The notes beneath the pieces were generated by a model, which made no database searches, had not been told where the DNA came from, and saw only the letters and a program-made list of their open reading frames with translations. Made by a program: the position numbers and the translations under genes. A stretch of DNA of 64,000 bases from DATFDN01 sp963756495 (GTDB taxonomy: Bacteria > Pseudomonadota > Alphaproteobacteria > Acetobacterales > Acetobacteraceae), in the NCBI GenBank assembly GCA_963756495.1, contig CAVWNS010000003.1, positions 248,001 through 312,000 on the forward strand, written 5' to 3'. Positions 1 to 9,848 of the stretch are shown one piece after another. The first letter of the stretch is position 1; each line of letters opens with the position of its first letter.

Positions 1-1155
1 CTCGGGATTCCCAATCTGGCTCGGTTCTGATTCGATGGCCGCGTGGTCGAGTTGGAGCGAGGCATCGGATGGGCGCGGCAGTGACGGTGACGCGTACGGA
101 GCACACGGCGGCTGGCCTTCGTGAGATCGCGGGCAAATGCCGCGACGGCGCGCAGGTCCGCCGGCTGCTGGCGATGGCGATGATTCTGGAGGGCTATCCG
201 CGCGCCGAGGCGGCGGAGCGGAACGGCATGGACCGGCAAACGCTTCGCGACTGGGTGCATCGCTACAATCGGGACGGGGTGGACGGGCTGACGTCGCGCC
301 GCGGCCCAGGCCCCGCGCCGGTCCTGACCAAGGAGCAAATGGCGGAGCTGAGGGAGCTGGTCGTCAAGGGGCCGGATCTGGAAAAGCACAAGGTGGTGCG
401 CTGGCGGTGCCTGGATTTGCGCGAAGAGGTTGCGCGCCGCTTCAGTGTGACGGTGCATGAGAGCACCATCGGCAAGTGGTTGCGCCGGCTCGACCTGACC
501 CGGCTGCAGCCGCGGCCGTTCCATCCGAAGAAGGACGCCGCGGCCGAGGCGGCGTTTAAAAAAACTTTGCCAGTCTGGTGAAGGAGGCGCTGCCCGCTTC
601 CGCGGCTGACAAGCCAGTCGAGATTTGGTTTCAGGACGAAGCACGGGTCGGCCAGAAGGGCGGCCACGCTTACATTTGGGCGCCGATCGGCTCGCGGCCG
701 TTGATGGTCCGCGATAACCGCCACGACTCCGCCTACCTGTTTGGCGCGATTTGCCCGAACCGCGCCGTCGGCGCCGCAATCATCATGCCGGGCGTCAATG
801 CCGAGGCCATGACCGAGCACCTGGCCGAAATTAGCACCCAGGTCGCACCCGGCGCTCACGCCGTGCTGGTCTGCGACAGCGCCGGATGGCATCAGCGGGG
901 CGTCCGTCTCGGCGTGCCCGACAACATCACACTCCTGCCGCTGCCGCCGTACTCCCCGGAACTGAACCCGATGGAGAACGTCTGGCAATACCTCCGCGCT
1001 AACCGGCTGTGCGCCCTGGTGTGGGACGGCTACGACGCCATCGTCGAGGCGTGCCGGACCGCCTGGCATTTCTTCGTCAACGACCCTGACCGCATCAGCT
1101 CCGTCGGCGCAAGGGAGTGGGCGTGTGTCACTCTCTAGGCGGGTTGGTATTAGAC
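1..1155 (+). mobile_element. IS630-family insertion sequence (boundaries approximate)
   Basis: This element carries a two-frame IS630-type transposase. Its right end, just after the transposase stop (about 1138–1153), reads GGCGGGTTGGTATTAG. The reverse complement starts with TACCAAC, the same terminal motif as the better-defined IS630 at 35970–37128. A weak inverted match, ATTCCCAATCTGGC, lies near positions 7–20, so the left end is probably just inside the window, but it matches only about 9 of 14 bases. No target duplication can be checked because the left flank is missing. Confidence 0.6.
69..1138 (+). CDS. IS630-family transposase, two overlapping frames (orfA/orfB)
   Basis: The upstream frame (69–581, 170 aa) has the helix-turn-helix region. 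The downstream frame (578–1138, 186 aa) has the catalytic part, including WFQDEARVGQ, VCDSAGWHQ and the C-terminal PPYSPELNPMENVWQYLR. These supply the D-D-E residues of the IS630/Tc1 superfamily. The switch falls at a run of seven A (about 557–563). A –1 slip, or one extra A in the transcript, restores a continuous product that aligns end to end with the 352-aa transposase at 36052–37110. IS630 relatives are known to use frameshifting between orfA and orfB, so this may be functional and not a mutation. Confidence 0.85.
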
Positions 1156-1207
1156 CTCCATCGCTTGACCCGGAAAGCATGGATCCGCTCCGACTTCCCG
1201 CAGCTAT

Positions 1208-2965
1208 TCAGGACGGCAATTCCTGTTTCCTCACGGCGACTTTCGCCAGCGGCGAGGTGATGTCGGCAAAGGTGATGTCGTGCAGCGACGTCACCACGTC
1301 GATCACCGTGGGCTGGCGCGAGCCGATGGCCTCGCGGATCGCCGGGCTGAGCTGCTCCGGGTCGCTCACCCGTATGCCGCCACAACCCATGGCGCGGGCA
1401 ATGGCGGCGAAGTCGAAGTCGCGGAACTCGGCCGCGAAGGGACCGCCACCGTGCAGCACCCAGCCCAGCGCGCTGTTGTTGAACACCACGGTGACGATCG
1501 GGATGTCCTGCTCCAGCGCCGTCATCATGCCGTTCATCGTCATGCCGAAGCCGCCATCGCCGCATACCGCCACCACTGGCCGGTCCGGATGCACCAGCTT
1601 CGCGCCAAGCGCTGCGGGAATGGCGAAGCCCATGGGCCCGGACCCGGCCGCCTGCAGGAAACCGCCGGCGCGTTGCACCTGATACAGGTGTGTCATCAGG
1701 ATACGGTTCTCGCCCGCATCGCAGGTGACGATCGCCTCCGGCGGCAGGTTGCGGCGCAGCTCCCCGATGATGCGCTGCGGATGGATCGGCACGCCGGGCG
1801 CGGCATAGGCCGGCTGATCGAAATAGCCGTGCTTCGTCCGGTGCGCCGAGACCCGCGCGACGCCCGCCCGATTGCGGTCATCGTCGCGCACCGCATCCGC
1901 CATCGCCGTGCCAAGCTGCCGCAACACCAGCGCCGCGTCGCCGATCAGTACGTGCTCGGCGGGGAAGCTCCACGAGGCATTGCGCGGCTCGACATCGATC
2001 TGCACGAAAACCTGTCGTGCCGGGTTGAGCAGGTCCGGATTTTCTCGCGCCGTGTCGGAGGCGCCGAGCTTGGAGCCGACGACCAGCACCAGATCGGCCT
2101 CGGCCACCGCCGCGTTGGCACCGGCCAGGCCGAACGTGCCGAACACGCCGAGCGCCAGCGGATGGGTCTCGGCGAACACGCCCTTTCCGGACGCGGTGGT
2201 CACCACGGGCGCACCGAGCACCTCGGCCAGCCGCTCCAGCAACTCGTACGCCTGTGCGATGCGAACACCGTTGCCCGCGATGATCACCGGCCGTTGCGCC
2301 GCCGCGATGGCGCGCCCCGCCCGTGACACGAGCGACGGCTCGGCGCCGGCCGGTTCGGGCGGCACATACAGAGACGTGGCATAGAGCCGCGGCTCCGACT
2401 GCGCATCCACCGTGCCGGAGAGCGAGGCGAGGCTGTAAATGACTGCGACGGGTCCCGGCTCGCCGGCTAGCGCGTGCTTGATCGCGAGTTGCGTCGCCTG
2501 CACCGCCGAGGCAGGCTCGAGCGCCTGGAACACCTGCTTGGTCACGCCCCGAAAGGCGGTGCGCGCGTCCCAGGCGCCGTAATCGCCGGTGCCGGACTGG
2601 TACGGACCGTGCAGCGAGAGATTTAACGGATCGCTGAAATCGGTGAGCAGCAGCATCGGCGAGCTGGACAGATGCGCCTCCAGCGTGCCGAGAAGGCCAT
2701 TGCCCAGGACCCATGGACCTTGCCCGATCAAGACACCCGGCTTGCGCTTCAGCCTGCCATAGACCTCCGCCATCACACCGCCCAGGCTCTCCTCTCGTAC
2801 CAACACAGTACGGATCGCGTTCTGCTGTTTTTCCAGCCCACGGAAGATGCGGCCGGTATGGCCACCGGAGATACCGAACACCATGTCAATGCCGGCTTCC
2901 CGCAGCACACGCGCGACCAGATCGGCAGCACCAGCCTCCTCATTCAACAGTCGCTCGGCGGTCAT
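1208..2965 (-). CDS. Thiamine-diphosphate-dependent enzyme, acetolactate synthase-like
   Basis: The 585-aa product has the three-domain layout of ThDP enzymes. An N-terminal PYR domain includes VREE with its likely cofactor-activating Glu. A central domain contains VIIAGNGVR. A C-terminal PP domain has the diphosphate/Mg motif GDGGFG near residue 468, closed by VVFNN about 28 residues on. Length and motifs fit the ilvB/benzoylformate decarboxylase/oxalyl-CoA decarboxylase superfamily. No small regulatory subunit gene is adjacent, so a catabolic 2-oxoacid decarboxylase or ligase role is as likely as branched-chain amino-acid synthesis. It lies 68 bp downstream of an SDR gene on the same strand and may be co-transcribed with it. 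Confidence 0.85.
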   Translation of the reverse strand: MTAERLLNEEAGAADLVARVLREAGIDMVFGISGGHTGRIFRGLEKQQNAIRTVLVREESLGGVMAEVYGRLKRKPGVLIGQGPWVLGNGLLGTLEAHLSSSPMLLLTDFSDPLNLSLHGPYQSGTGDYGAWDARTAFRGVTKQVFQALEPASAVQATQLAIKHALAGEPGPVAVIYSLASLSGTVDAQSEPRLYATSLYVPPEPAGAEPSLVSRAGRAIAAAQRPVIIAGNGVRIAQAYELLERLAEVLGAPVVTTASGKGVFAETHPLALGVFGTFGLAGANAAVAEADLVLVVGSKLGASDTARENPDLLNPARQVFVQIDVEPRNASWSFPAEHVLIGDAALVLRQLGTAMADAVRDDDRNRAGVARVSAHRTKHGYFDQPAYAAPGVPIHPQRIIGELRRNLPPEAIVTCDAGENRILMTHLYQVQRAGGFLQAAGSGPMGFAIPAALGAKLVHPDRPVVAVCGDGGFGMTMNGMMTALEQDIPIVTVVFNNSALGWVLHGGGPFAAEFRDFDFAAIARAMGCGGIRVSDPEQLSPAIREAIGSRQPTVIDVVTSLHDITFADITSPLAKVAVRKQELPS

Positions 2966-3033
2966 CGCCCTATCCCCTTTTCAGTGTCTCAGCGCCCGGA
3001 AGGCCGGCACCATATCTGCCGCTACGTCCAACG

Positions 3034-3843
3034 CTACCGCAGCAGGCCGCCATCGATCGGAATGACCGTGCCGGTCACGTAGTCCGACAGGTCGGTGGTC
3101 AGGAACTCCACCACCCGTGCGCAATCCTCGACCGTGCCGACGCGGCGGAGCGCGACACGCGCGGCCGGATCGGAGTTGGCCCTGGAACTGCCGGGGATGA
3201 CGGTCTGCATGATCCGACCGGTCGCGATAGTGCCGGGCGCGATGCAATTGGCGGTGATGCCATGCGGGCCGAGATCCTGGGCGAGGTATCGCGTATAGTG
3301 TGCGATGGCCGCCTTGGCCGCGCCATAATGCGCGTAGCCGCCATCCGTCGATGGGCTGATCCCGGCGACGGAGCTGACCGTGACGATCTTGCCATGACCC
3401 TGCTGCTTCATGATCGGCGCCACGGCGTTGCAGCAGTAGATCGTGCCGTAAAGGTTCATGTGTAGGACCAGATCCAGCAATGCCGGATCGAGCGTACTGG
3501 CCTTCGTATCCATCGGCCTGCCGCGGCCGCCGCCGGCATTGGCAACCAGAATGTCCGCCCGCCCCCACGCCTTCACCACCTGCGCGACCATCGCTTCGAC
3601 GGCCTCCCGGTCGGCCACGTCCAGCTCAAAACCCAATGCGGTGCCGCCACTCGCCGCGATCTCCGCGACCGTGCTGTCGCCGGTCATATCGCGGCGCTCG
3701 GCCTCGAATTCCTCATACGATTTCAGGTCGAGGTCGGTGACCGCGACCTTTGCGCCCAATCCGGCAAGACGGTGCGCGTAGGCGCGGCCAAGCCCTCGCG
3801 CGGCACCCGTGACGATCGCAACCTTGCCGTCGAGCTTGCCCAT
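3034..3843 (-). CDS. SDR-family NAD(P)-dependent oxidoreductase
   Basis: The product is about 269 aa, a classical short-chain dehydrogenase. It has the cofactor motif TGAARGLG at residues 12–19, NAGGG in the middle, a catalytic Ser in the VSSVAG segment and the catalytic pair in YGAAK. A C-terminal IDGGLLR closes the fold, as in family members. The ATG at 3843 is chosen because GAGGG lies about 8 nt upstream; an in-frame ATG at 3849 is too close to that site. The reading frame stays open far upstream, but that part has no similarity to SDRs. With the adjacent ThDP enzyme it may form a two-gene catabolic unit; the substrate is unknown. Confidence 0.9.
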   Translation of the reverse strand: MGKLDGKVAIVTGAARGLGRAYAHRLAGLGAKVAVTDLDLKSYEEFEAERRDMTGDSTVAEIAASGGTALGFELDVADREAVEAMVAQVVKAWGRADILVANAGGGRGRPMDTKASTLDPALLDLVLHMNLYGTIYCCNAVAPIMKQQGHGKIVTVSSVAGISPSTDGGYAHYGAAKAAIAHYTRYLAQDLGPHGITANCIAPGTIATGRIMQTVIPGSSRANSDPAARVALRRVGTVEDCARVVEFLTTDLSDYVTGTVIPIDGGLLR

Positions 3844-4023
3844 ACCCATTGCCCTCACGGATCGATTCCGTGCGCGATCTCTGCCCGGCGCCGCGATCCA
3901 AACCAGTACCCTACTTCTGCGCCCGATCATGCGTAAACTGCGCATCCGTGAGCGCGGGCGCCTGACCACCCCTGGAAGCCGACCGGCGTCGGGCGCATGT
4001 TTGGGGGCATTAGGAGGCGACTC

Positions 4024-4716
4024 ATGCAAGACAGCGACCCCGCGCCGGGAACCAGGATCGATGTCGTCTCCGACGCGATCTGTCCGTGGTGCTACATCGG
4101 CAAGCGCCAGTTGGAGCGGGCGCTGGCGTTGCTGGACGCAGAGGATTTGCGCTTCGCGGTGCGCTGGAACCCCTTCCAGCTCAATCCCGACATGCCGAGG
4201 GAGGGTCGCGACCGCACCGCCTATCGTGCGACAAAGTTCGGCAGCGCCGAGCGCGCGGCGACGCTGGACGCGCAGGTGGCCGAGGCGGCGCGCTCGGTCG
4301 GCCTGGCGTTCCGCCTGGACCTGATGGCGCGCACGCCCAATACGCTGGACGCTCATCGGCTGATCTGGCTAGCCGGGCAGCAGGGGGTACAGGACTATGC
4401 GATGGAGGCGGTGTTCGCCGCCTACTTCACCCAGGGGCGCAATATCGGCGATCACGCGGTCCTGGCCGACTGTGCGACGGCGGCGGGGCTGGACAGGACG
4501 AGTGTGCTGGATTTCCTGACCGGCGAGCGGATCACCGCCGAGATGCAGGCCGCCGACCGCGCGGCGCGCGAGGCCGGGGTGAACGGCGTGCCGTCCTTCT
4601 TCCTCGACGGCTACGGGCTATTCTCGGGTGCGGTGCCGGCCGAGCAGATGGCGGCCGCGCTGAGGCGAGGACGCACGATCCTGCAACAGCGCGCGGTGGA
4701 GCCCAGCGCCGCCTGA
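4024..4716 (+). CDS. DsbA-family (FrnE-like) oxidoreductase
   Basis: The 230-aa product has a thioredoxin-like fold with the active-site motif C20-P-W-C23 right after the first β-strand, and a C-terminal GVNGVPSFFLDG that supplies the cis-Pro. There is no signal peptide, which fits the cytoplasmic FrnE/HCCA-isomerase-like branch of the DsbA superfamily and not periplasmic DsbA. The start is fixed by GGAGG 8 nt upstream of the ATG at 4024; an upstream in-frame ATG lacks a ribosome site. It is transcribed divergently from the SDR gene. Confidence 0.92.
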   Translation: MQDSDPAPGTRIDVVSDAICPWCYIGKRQLERALALLDAEDLRFAVRWNPFQLNPDMPREGRDRTAYRATKFGSAERAATLDAQVAEAARSVGLAFRLDLMARTPNTLDAHRLIWLAGQQGVQDYAMEAVFAAYFTQGRNIGDHAVLADCATAAGLDRTSVLDFLTGERITAEMQAADRAAREAGVNGVPSFFLDGYGLFSGAVPAEQMAAALRRGRTILQQRAVEPSAA

Positions 4717-4725
4717 AATCCCCTG

Positions 4726-5187
4726 TCAGGTGGCGGCGCTCGGCTCCTCTTTGCCGCCGCGGCCCTCGACCTGGTTGCGGATCGACTCCAGGCCATTGCG
4801 CAACCCCTCGCTGACCTGCTCGGGCGCCGGCGCCTGGTGGTTGTCGGATCCCGGCGGGTTCCCGCGCAGCGAGATATGAACGGTGACGCTCGCCGCCCCG
4901 TCGCCGCTGTCGCGGACCCGCATCCAGCCCGAGTAGTACCCCTCGTCCGCCCCCCATTCGAGCCGCTTGGTGGCGGGGTCGGGCCGGAGATAGCCGTCCG
5001 AGTTGTAGCGATGACCCTGCGCCTCGCCTTGGACACGCACGCGGTCCTTGCCCTGGCTCTGCGCGCTCTTCGTGGTGGGCAGATACTTCGGCAGGTTGCC
5101 GACATCGCTGACGAACGCGAAGATTCGATCCGCCTTCGCCTGCATCGTCAGGCTTTCCTCGTATTCGCCCTTGGGATCTTCGGCCAT
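4726..5187 (-). CDS. SRPBCC-superfamily (START/polyketide-cyclase-like) protein
   Basis: The 153-aa product matches the ligand-binding SRPBCC fold. An N-terminal segment with FAFVSDVGNLPKYLP corresponds to the typical 'V-W-…-D…-W/P…' entry of these proteins, followed by alternating strands and a long C-terminal helix. There is no catalytic signature, so the ligand cannot be assigned. It converges with the DsbA-like gene, leaving 9 bp between stops. Upstream, about 220 bp separate it from metY. Confidence 0.8.
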   Translation of the reverse strand: MAEDPKGEYEESLTMQAKADRIFAFVSDVGNLPKYLPTTKSAQSQGKDRVRVQGEAQGHRYNSDGYLRPDPATKRLEWGADEGYYSGWMRVRDSGDGAASVTVHISLRGNPPGSDNHQAPAPEQVSEGLRNGLESIRNQVEGRGGKEEPSAAT

Positions 5188-5408
5188 CGTGCCCTCCGGT
5201 TCGGCGCTGCCTTAACGAGGTGCGCCGTGATATGTTCCGCGACAGTTGCGCCACAGATCGGTGTGGACGTGGGATGCGATCCGTTGCATCGCGCGCCTCA
5301 GGGAGAATGCGATTCTCCGTCCTCACTCAGAACGGACGCATTTCTTCCCTCGCTTGCACCCGACCCGTGGCAGGTCTAGTCGCGCCACGGAACCAGGAGA
5401 GCAAACGA

Positions 5409-6701
5409 ATGACCTCACAGCATCTGGAGACGCTCGCGCTCCACGCCGGGTGGCGGCGCGACGAGGCGACGACGGCGGTGGCCGTGCCGATCTACCAGAC
5501 CACGTCCTTCCAGTTCGACAGCGCCGAGCACGCGGCGAACCTGTTCGGGCTAAAGACGCTCGGCAATATCTACAGCCGCATCATGAACCCCACCTGCGAT
5601 GCGTTCGAGAAGCGCATCGCAGCCGTGGAAGGCGGGGTGGCGGCGCTGGCGCTTGCCTCGGGGCAGGCGGCGTCGGGGATGTGCGTGCAGAATCTGGCGC
5701 GGGCGGGCGACAACATCGTCTCCGCCACCGACCTCTATGGCGGCACCTGGAATCTGTTCGCCAATACCCTGAAGGACCAGGGCATCGAGGCGCGCTTCGT
5801 CGATCCCACCGACCCGGAGGCGTTCGCGCGCGTCACCGATGAGCGGACGCGGGCCTACTATGCCGAGACGCTGCCCAACCCCAAGCTGATCCCCTTCCCG
5901 ATCGCCGAGGTTGCCGCGATCGGCCGCCGGTTCGGCATCCCGCTCATCATGGACAACACCGCCGCCCCGACGCTGGTGCGCCCGTTCGAGCATGGCGCGG
6001 CGGTGGTGATGTATTCGGCGACCAAGTACATCGGCGGGCATGGCACCTCGATCGGCGGCGTGGTGATCGACGGCGGGAATTTCGACTGGGCCGCGCACAA
6101 GGATCGCCAGCCGGCGCTGAACACGCCCGATCCCAGCTATCATGGCGCGGTCTGGGCCGAGGCAGCCAAGCCGCTGGGGCCGATCGCCTACATCCTGAAG
6201 ATGCGTGTCACGCTGCTGCGCGATCTGGGCGCGGCGATGAGCCCGTTCAACGCGTTCCTGTTTATCCAGGGGACAGAGACCCTACCGCTGCGGATGCGCG
6301 AGCATTCGCGCAACGGGCGCGCGGTTGCCGAGTTCCTGGCCACGCGCCGCGACGTGGAGCGGGTGATCCACCCCGCCCATCACCTGGGCGTGGGCGCCGA
6401 GCGCACGGCGAAATACATGCCGCGCGATCAGGGCGGGCTCGTGGGCTTCGAATTGGCGGGCGGCGCGTCGGCGGGCGCGCGGTTCATCGACGCGCTGAAG
6501 CTGTTCTATCACGTCGCCAATATCGGCGATGCGCGTAGCTTGGCGATCCATCCGGCGAGCACGACCCATTCCCAGCTTTCCGAGAAGGAACAGCGCGCGA
6601 CAGGGGTGACGCCCGGCTATGTGCGCCTGTCCATCGGCATCGAGCACATCGATGATATCGTGGCGGACCTGACACAAGCACTGGATGCCGCGAAATCCTG
6701 A
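5409..6701 (+). CDS. metY: O-acetylhomoserine sulfhydrylase (Cys/Met-metabolism PLP enzyme)
   Basis: The 430-aa product has the full γ-family PLP fold. It starts LETLALHAG, has the cofactor-binding region SGQAA near residue 86 and the Schiff-base Lys206 in SATKYIGG. The C-terminus carries HPASTTHSQL and VRLSIGIEH, both typical of O-acetylhomoserine aminocarboxypropyltransferase. It makes homocysteine, or cysteine, from sulfide. AGGAG lies upstream of the ATG at 5409. The gene ends just before a strong hairpin (6712–6748). Confidence 0.93.
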   Translation: MTSQHLETLALHAGWRRDEATTAVAVPIYQTTSFQFDSAEHAANLFGLKTLGNIYSRIMNPTCDAFEKRIAAVEGGVAALALASGQAASGMCVQNLARAGDNIVSATDLYGGTWNLFANTLKDQGIEARFVDPTDPEAFARVTDERTRAYYAETLPNPKLIPFPIAEVAAIGRRFGIPLIMDNTAAPTLVRPFEHGAAVVMYSATKYIGGHGTSIGGVVIDGGNFDWAAHKDRQPALNTPDPSYHGAVWAEAAKPLGPIAYILKMRVTLLRDLGAAMSPFNAFLFIQGTETLPLRMREHSRNGRAVAEFLATRRDVERVIHPAHHLGVGAERTAKYMPRDQGGLVGFELAGGASAGARFIDALKLFYHVANIGDARSLAIHPASTTHSQLSEKEQRATGVTPGYVRLSIGIEHIDDIVADLTQALDAAKS

Positions 6702-6711
6702 CAAAGGAGCC

Positions 6712-6748
6712 GGAGGAGTCCGGACGGGGAACCCGCCCGGACTCCTCC
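6712..6748. terminator. Strong hairpin, probable bidirectional terminator
   Basis: A 12-bp perfect stem (GGAGGAGTCCGG / CCGGACTCCTCC) closes a GC-rich loop. It starts 10 nt after the metY stop and ends 3 nt before the stop of a short convergent reading frame. No clear U-tract follows on either strand, so termination efficiency is uncertain. Confidence 0.65.
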
Positions 6749-6750
6749 CG

Positions 6751-6828
6751 CTACGGTTTGCGAATAATCTTGACCTTGATGGTCAGGATCACCACAATGC
6801 CGAGCGGAAGCCACGCATGCGTTCTCAT
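6751..6828 (-). CDS. Putative 25-aa small hydrophobic protein
   Basis: This short frame encodes a basic N-terminus (MRTHAW), a hydrophobic core (LPLGIVVILTI) and a basic tail (KVKIIRKP). That looks like a single short membrane-inserted or membrane-associated peptide. A GGAGG ribosome site lies 6 nt upstream of its ATG, and the hairpin at 6712–6748 sits directly behind its stop. The function is unknown. The good ribosome site and terminator placement support a real gene, but no homologue can be claimed from sequence alone. Confidence 0.5.
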   Translation of the reverse strand: MRTHAWLPLGIVVILTIKVKIIRKP

Positions 6829-6964
6829 GCCAGCCTCCGTTGACGCCGGCCGGGGGCAATTCTCCGCCGGCGTTTCTTTTTAGGCAGGCATTGTTAAGAC
6901 CTAGTCATTTTCGCGACCTGTCACGCTGAGCCCTCCCGCTTGCAGAGGATCGTTTGGCGGAAGG

Positions 6965-8350
6965 CTACCCGCCGAGTGGCGACCAGGCCGGGTCGCTGGC
7001 GTTGGTCGCGGTCGGGATCGGGCGCTGGTTGAAGCCGGTGATGTCCACCGATATCAAATGCGAGGCGAAGCCCGCCCCGGTGTCGGCGGTCGCGCGGCTC
7101 TGGCTGTGGAACATCAGCACGCGGCCGTTGGGCGCGAAGGTCGGGCCCTCCACATCCCAGCCTTGCGTTAGGATGCGCTCACCGCTGCCGTCCGGATGCA
7201 TCACGCCGATATCGAACCCGCCGGTCTCGCCACCGAAGCGGGTGAAGGCGATCAGGTCGCCGCGCGGCGACCATACCGGGGTCGCATAGCGGCCAGACCC
7301 GAAGCTGATGCGTCGGACCGCGCCCCCGCCGGCGCTCATTAGATAAAGCTGCTGATCGCCCCCGCGATCGGAGTTGAAGACGATCTGCGAGCCGTCCGGG
7401 CTGAAGCATGGGCTGACATCGATCGAATCCGAGTGCGTCAGGTTCTGCGCCGCCCGGCTGCCCAGGTCCACCACGACGATGTCCGAGCCGCTGCCGTGGG
7501 CCAGCGACATGATGACCCGTCCACCGTCGGGCGAGAAGCGTGGTGCGAAAGTCATGCCCTCGAAATCGCCGAGCGCGGTCTGGCGGGCATTGGCAAGGTC
7601 CAGCAGGTACACGCGCGGGCGGTTATTCGCGTAGCTCATGAAGGCGAGCTGGTCGCGCACCGGCGAGAAGCGCGGGGTGAGCACCATCCAGGTGCCTTCA
7701 GTCAGGTAGCGCTGGTTGGCGCTGTCCTGGTCCATGATGGCGAGGCGCCGGACTTGGCGCCCGCGCGGGCCGGTCGCGGCGATGTAGGCGACGCGGGTGT
7801 CGAAATATCCCTTCTCGCCGAGCAGCCGCTCATAGATCACATCGGCGATGATGTGGGCGATGCGCCGCCAGTTGGCGGTGCTGGATGTGTAGGCGGTGCC
7901 CTGAAGCTGGGTCTGCGGCAGCACGTCCCACAGCCGGAACTCCACGCGCATGGTGGCTCCGGAGACCTGCACGGCCCCGGTCACCAGCGCCTGCGCGCCG
8001 ATTGCGGCCCAGTTCTGGAAGTTCGGCGCGGCCCCGGCGGAGCCCTGGATGAACGCCGCCTGGCTGATCGGGCGGAACAGGCCGGAATTTCCGAGATCGG
8101 CGCTGACCACCTGCGCGATATTGCGGCCGAGCGCGGCCGAGGCACCATCCGCGCCAATGATGTCGGTGACGGCGATCGGGATCGGCGCAGCACGGGCGCG
8201 GCTCACGTCAATGACCGCGCTCGGCGCGCCGGCAGAAGGCGCGGCCTGGGCGCCGAGCGGGCGGGCGGCGATCAGCGTCGCCGCCCCGCCGACGGCGGCG
8301 ATCAGACCGCGACGGGGAAGCGAGGAGAGAACTGCGTCACGATGGGACAT
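6965..8350 (-). CDS. tolB: Tol-Pal system β-propeller protein TolB
   Basis: The product is about 461 aa. It begins with a signal peptide containing a twin-arginine (PRRGLIAAVG…RPLGAQA), then the N-terminal TolB domain. Five or more TolB/WD-like propeller blades follow, with recurring FSPDG and WSPRGD motifs. It is a periplasmic component of the Tol-Pal complex for outer-membrane constriction. It is the last gene of the tolQRA cluster; pal, which commonly follows tolB, is absent. The start at 8350 is the first Met before the signal peptide. The same frame stays open upstream through tolA, but that part is a shadow. Confidence 0.92.
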   Translation of the reverse strand: MSHRDAVLSSLPRRGLIAAVGGAATLIAARPLGAQAAPSAGAPSAVIDVSRARAAPIPIAVTDIIGADGASAALGRNIAQVVSADLGNSGLFRPISQAAFIQGSAGAAPNFQNWAAIGAQALVTGAVQVSGATMRVEFRLWDVLPQTQLQGTAYTSSTANWRRIAHIIADVIYERLLGEKGYFDTRVAYIAATGPRGRQVRRLAIMDQDSANQRYLTEGTWMVLTPRFSPVRDQLAFMSYANNRPRVYLLDLANARQTALGDFEGMTFAPRFSPDGGRVIMSLAHGSGSDIVVVDLGSRAAQNLTHSDSIDVSPCFSPDGSQIVFNSDRGGDQQLYLMSAGGGAVRRISFGSGRYATPVWSPRGDLIAFTRFGGETGGFDIGVMHPDGSGERILTQGWDVEGPTFAPNGRVLMFHSQSRATADTGAGFASHLISVDITGFNQRPIPTATNASDPAWSPLGG

Positions 8351-8391
8351 GTGCGTGCCTGGCGTGCTTGCTGGGGGGAATGGAGGGGCGG

Positions 8392-9351
8392 TCACGGGCG
8401 GAACCGGAACGTCAGGTCGTTCACCTTGCCCAGCATCTTGGTTGGCAAGGGAAGGTTGGCGCAGGCGGGCGAAAGCACCGCCCGCCGCGCCCGCTCGGCG
8501 AACACGCGAAAGCGCGGATCGGACAGCCGCCCCTGGTCGGCGGCCGCCACCTCGGCCGTCCGCACGACGCCGTCCGCGTCGGTGGCTATCGTGAGCAGCA
8601 CCTGCATCTTGTCGAGATCGAGCGCGCCGGGGTCGCTGGTCCAGCACGGGCGGACGTGATCGCCGATCGCGCCGCGCTCGGCGGCTGACAGCGCCGCCGT
8701 GTCGTCGGCGGAAGGGTTGCCGCCGGGGTTGGGCGCGCCGCCCTGGTGGGGATCGGCGCGCGTCCGCGAGGCGCGTGCCTGCTGGCGGGACTCGGCGCGC
8801 AGCTTCTCCAGCGTGTTCTCGAGCGCCTGGCTGGACGGCGCGGGATTGGCGGTCGGGTTCGGTTGTGCGGTCGTGCTGGGCGGAGCGGGCGGCGGCGGCA
8901 TCGGCAGCGGCGGAGGCAGGGGCGGCGGCATCGGCGGGGGTGGCGGCAGGGGCGGCGCGCTCGGCAGGGGTCGGCGGCGGCCGGGGCGGCGTGGGTGGGG
9001 TAGGCGTCGGCGGTGGCGGCTGGCTCGCCGCCGGCATGGGGCGGTGGCGGTGGTGGCGGCGGCGGGATGGTGTCTTCCAGGGGCTGCGGCTTGATGGGCC
9101 GAGACGCCGATGGCGCCGGAACGGGGACCGGAGCGCGGGCGGGCGCCGGAGTCGGCTGATGGCGATGGCGCCTTGGCGGCGGGGCCGGCATTCTGGAACA
9201 CCATGTCCACCGCTGTCTCCGGCGGCGGTTCGGGTGGCCGGGCGAGCGGCAGGCCGATCAGCAGCGCGCAGGCGAGCAGCACATGCAGCGCGAGCGAGGC
9301 GAAGGCGCCCCGCCGCATCGCGGGGCTCATGCCCGAAGGCGAGACCAGCAT
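8392..9351 (-). pseudogene. tolA: TolA/TonB-like protein, frame-disrupted in the proline-rich linker
   Basis: The N-terminus has one membrane helix (FASLALHVLLACALLIGLPL). A long Pro/Ala-rich linker follows, then a C-terminal domain with DKMQVLLTIATDADG, as in TolA/TonB C-domains. The linker reads sensibly only if the frame is changed three times (around 9150, 9040 and 8960). Each change is equivalent to one extra base, and together they return to the starting frame. The continuous frame therefore spans start to stop but has a scrambled Arg-rich middle. In a Tol complex TolA spans the periplasm and links TolQR to Pal. Sequencing error is a strong alternative to true mutation. Confidence 0.75.
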
Positions 9352-9357
9352 GGCGGT

Positions 9358-9846
<489 letters not shown>

Positions 9847-9848
9847 GC

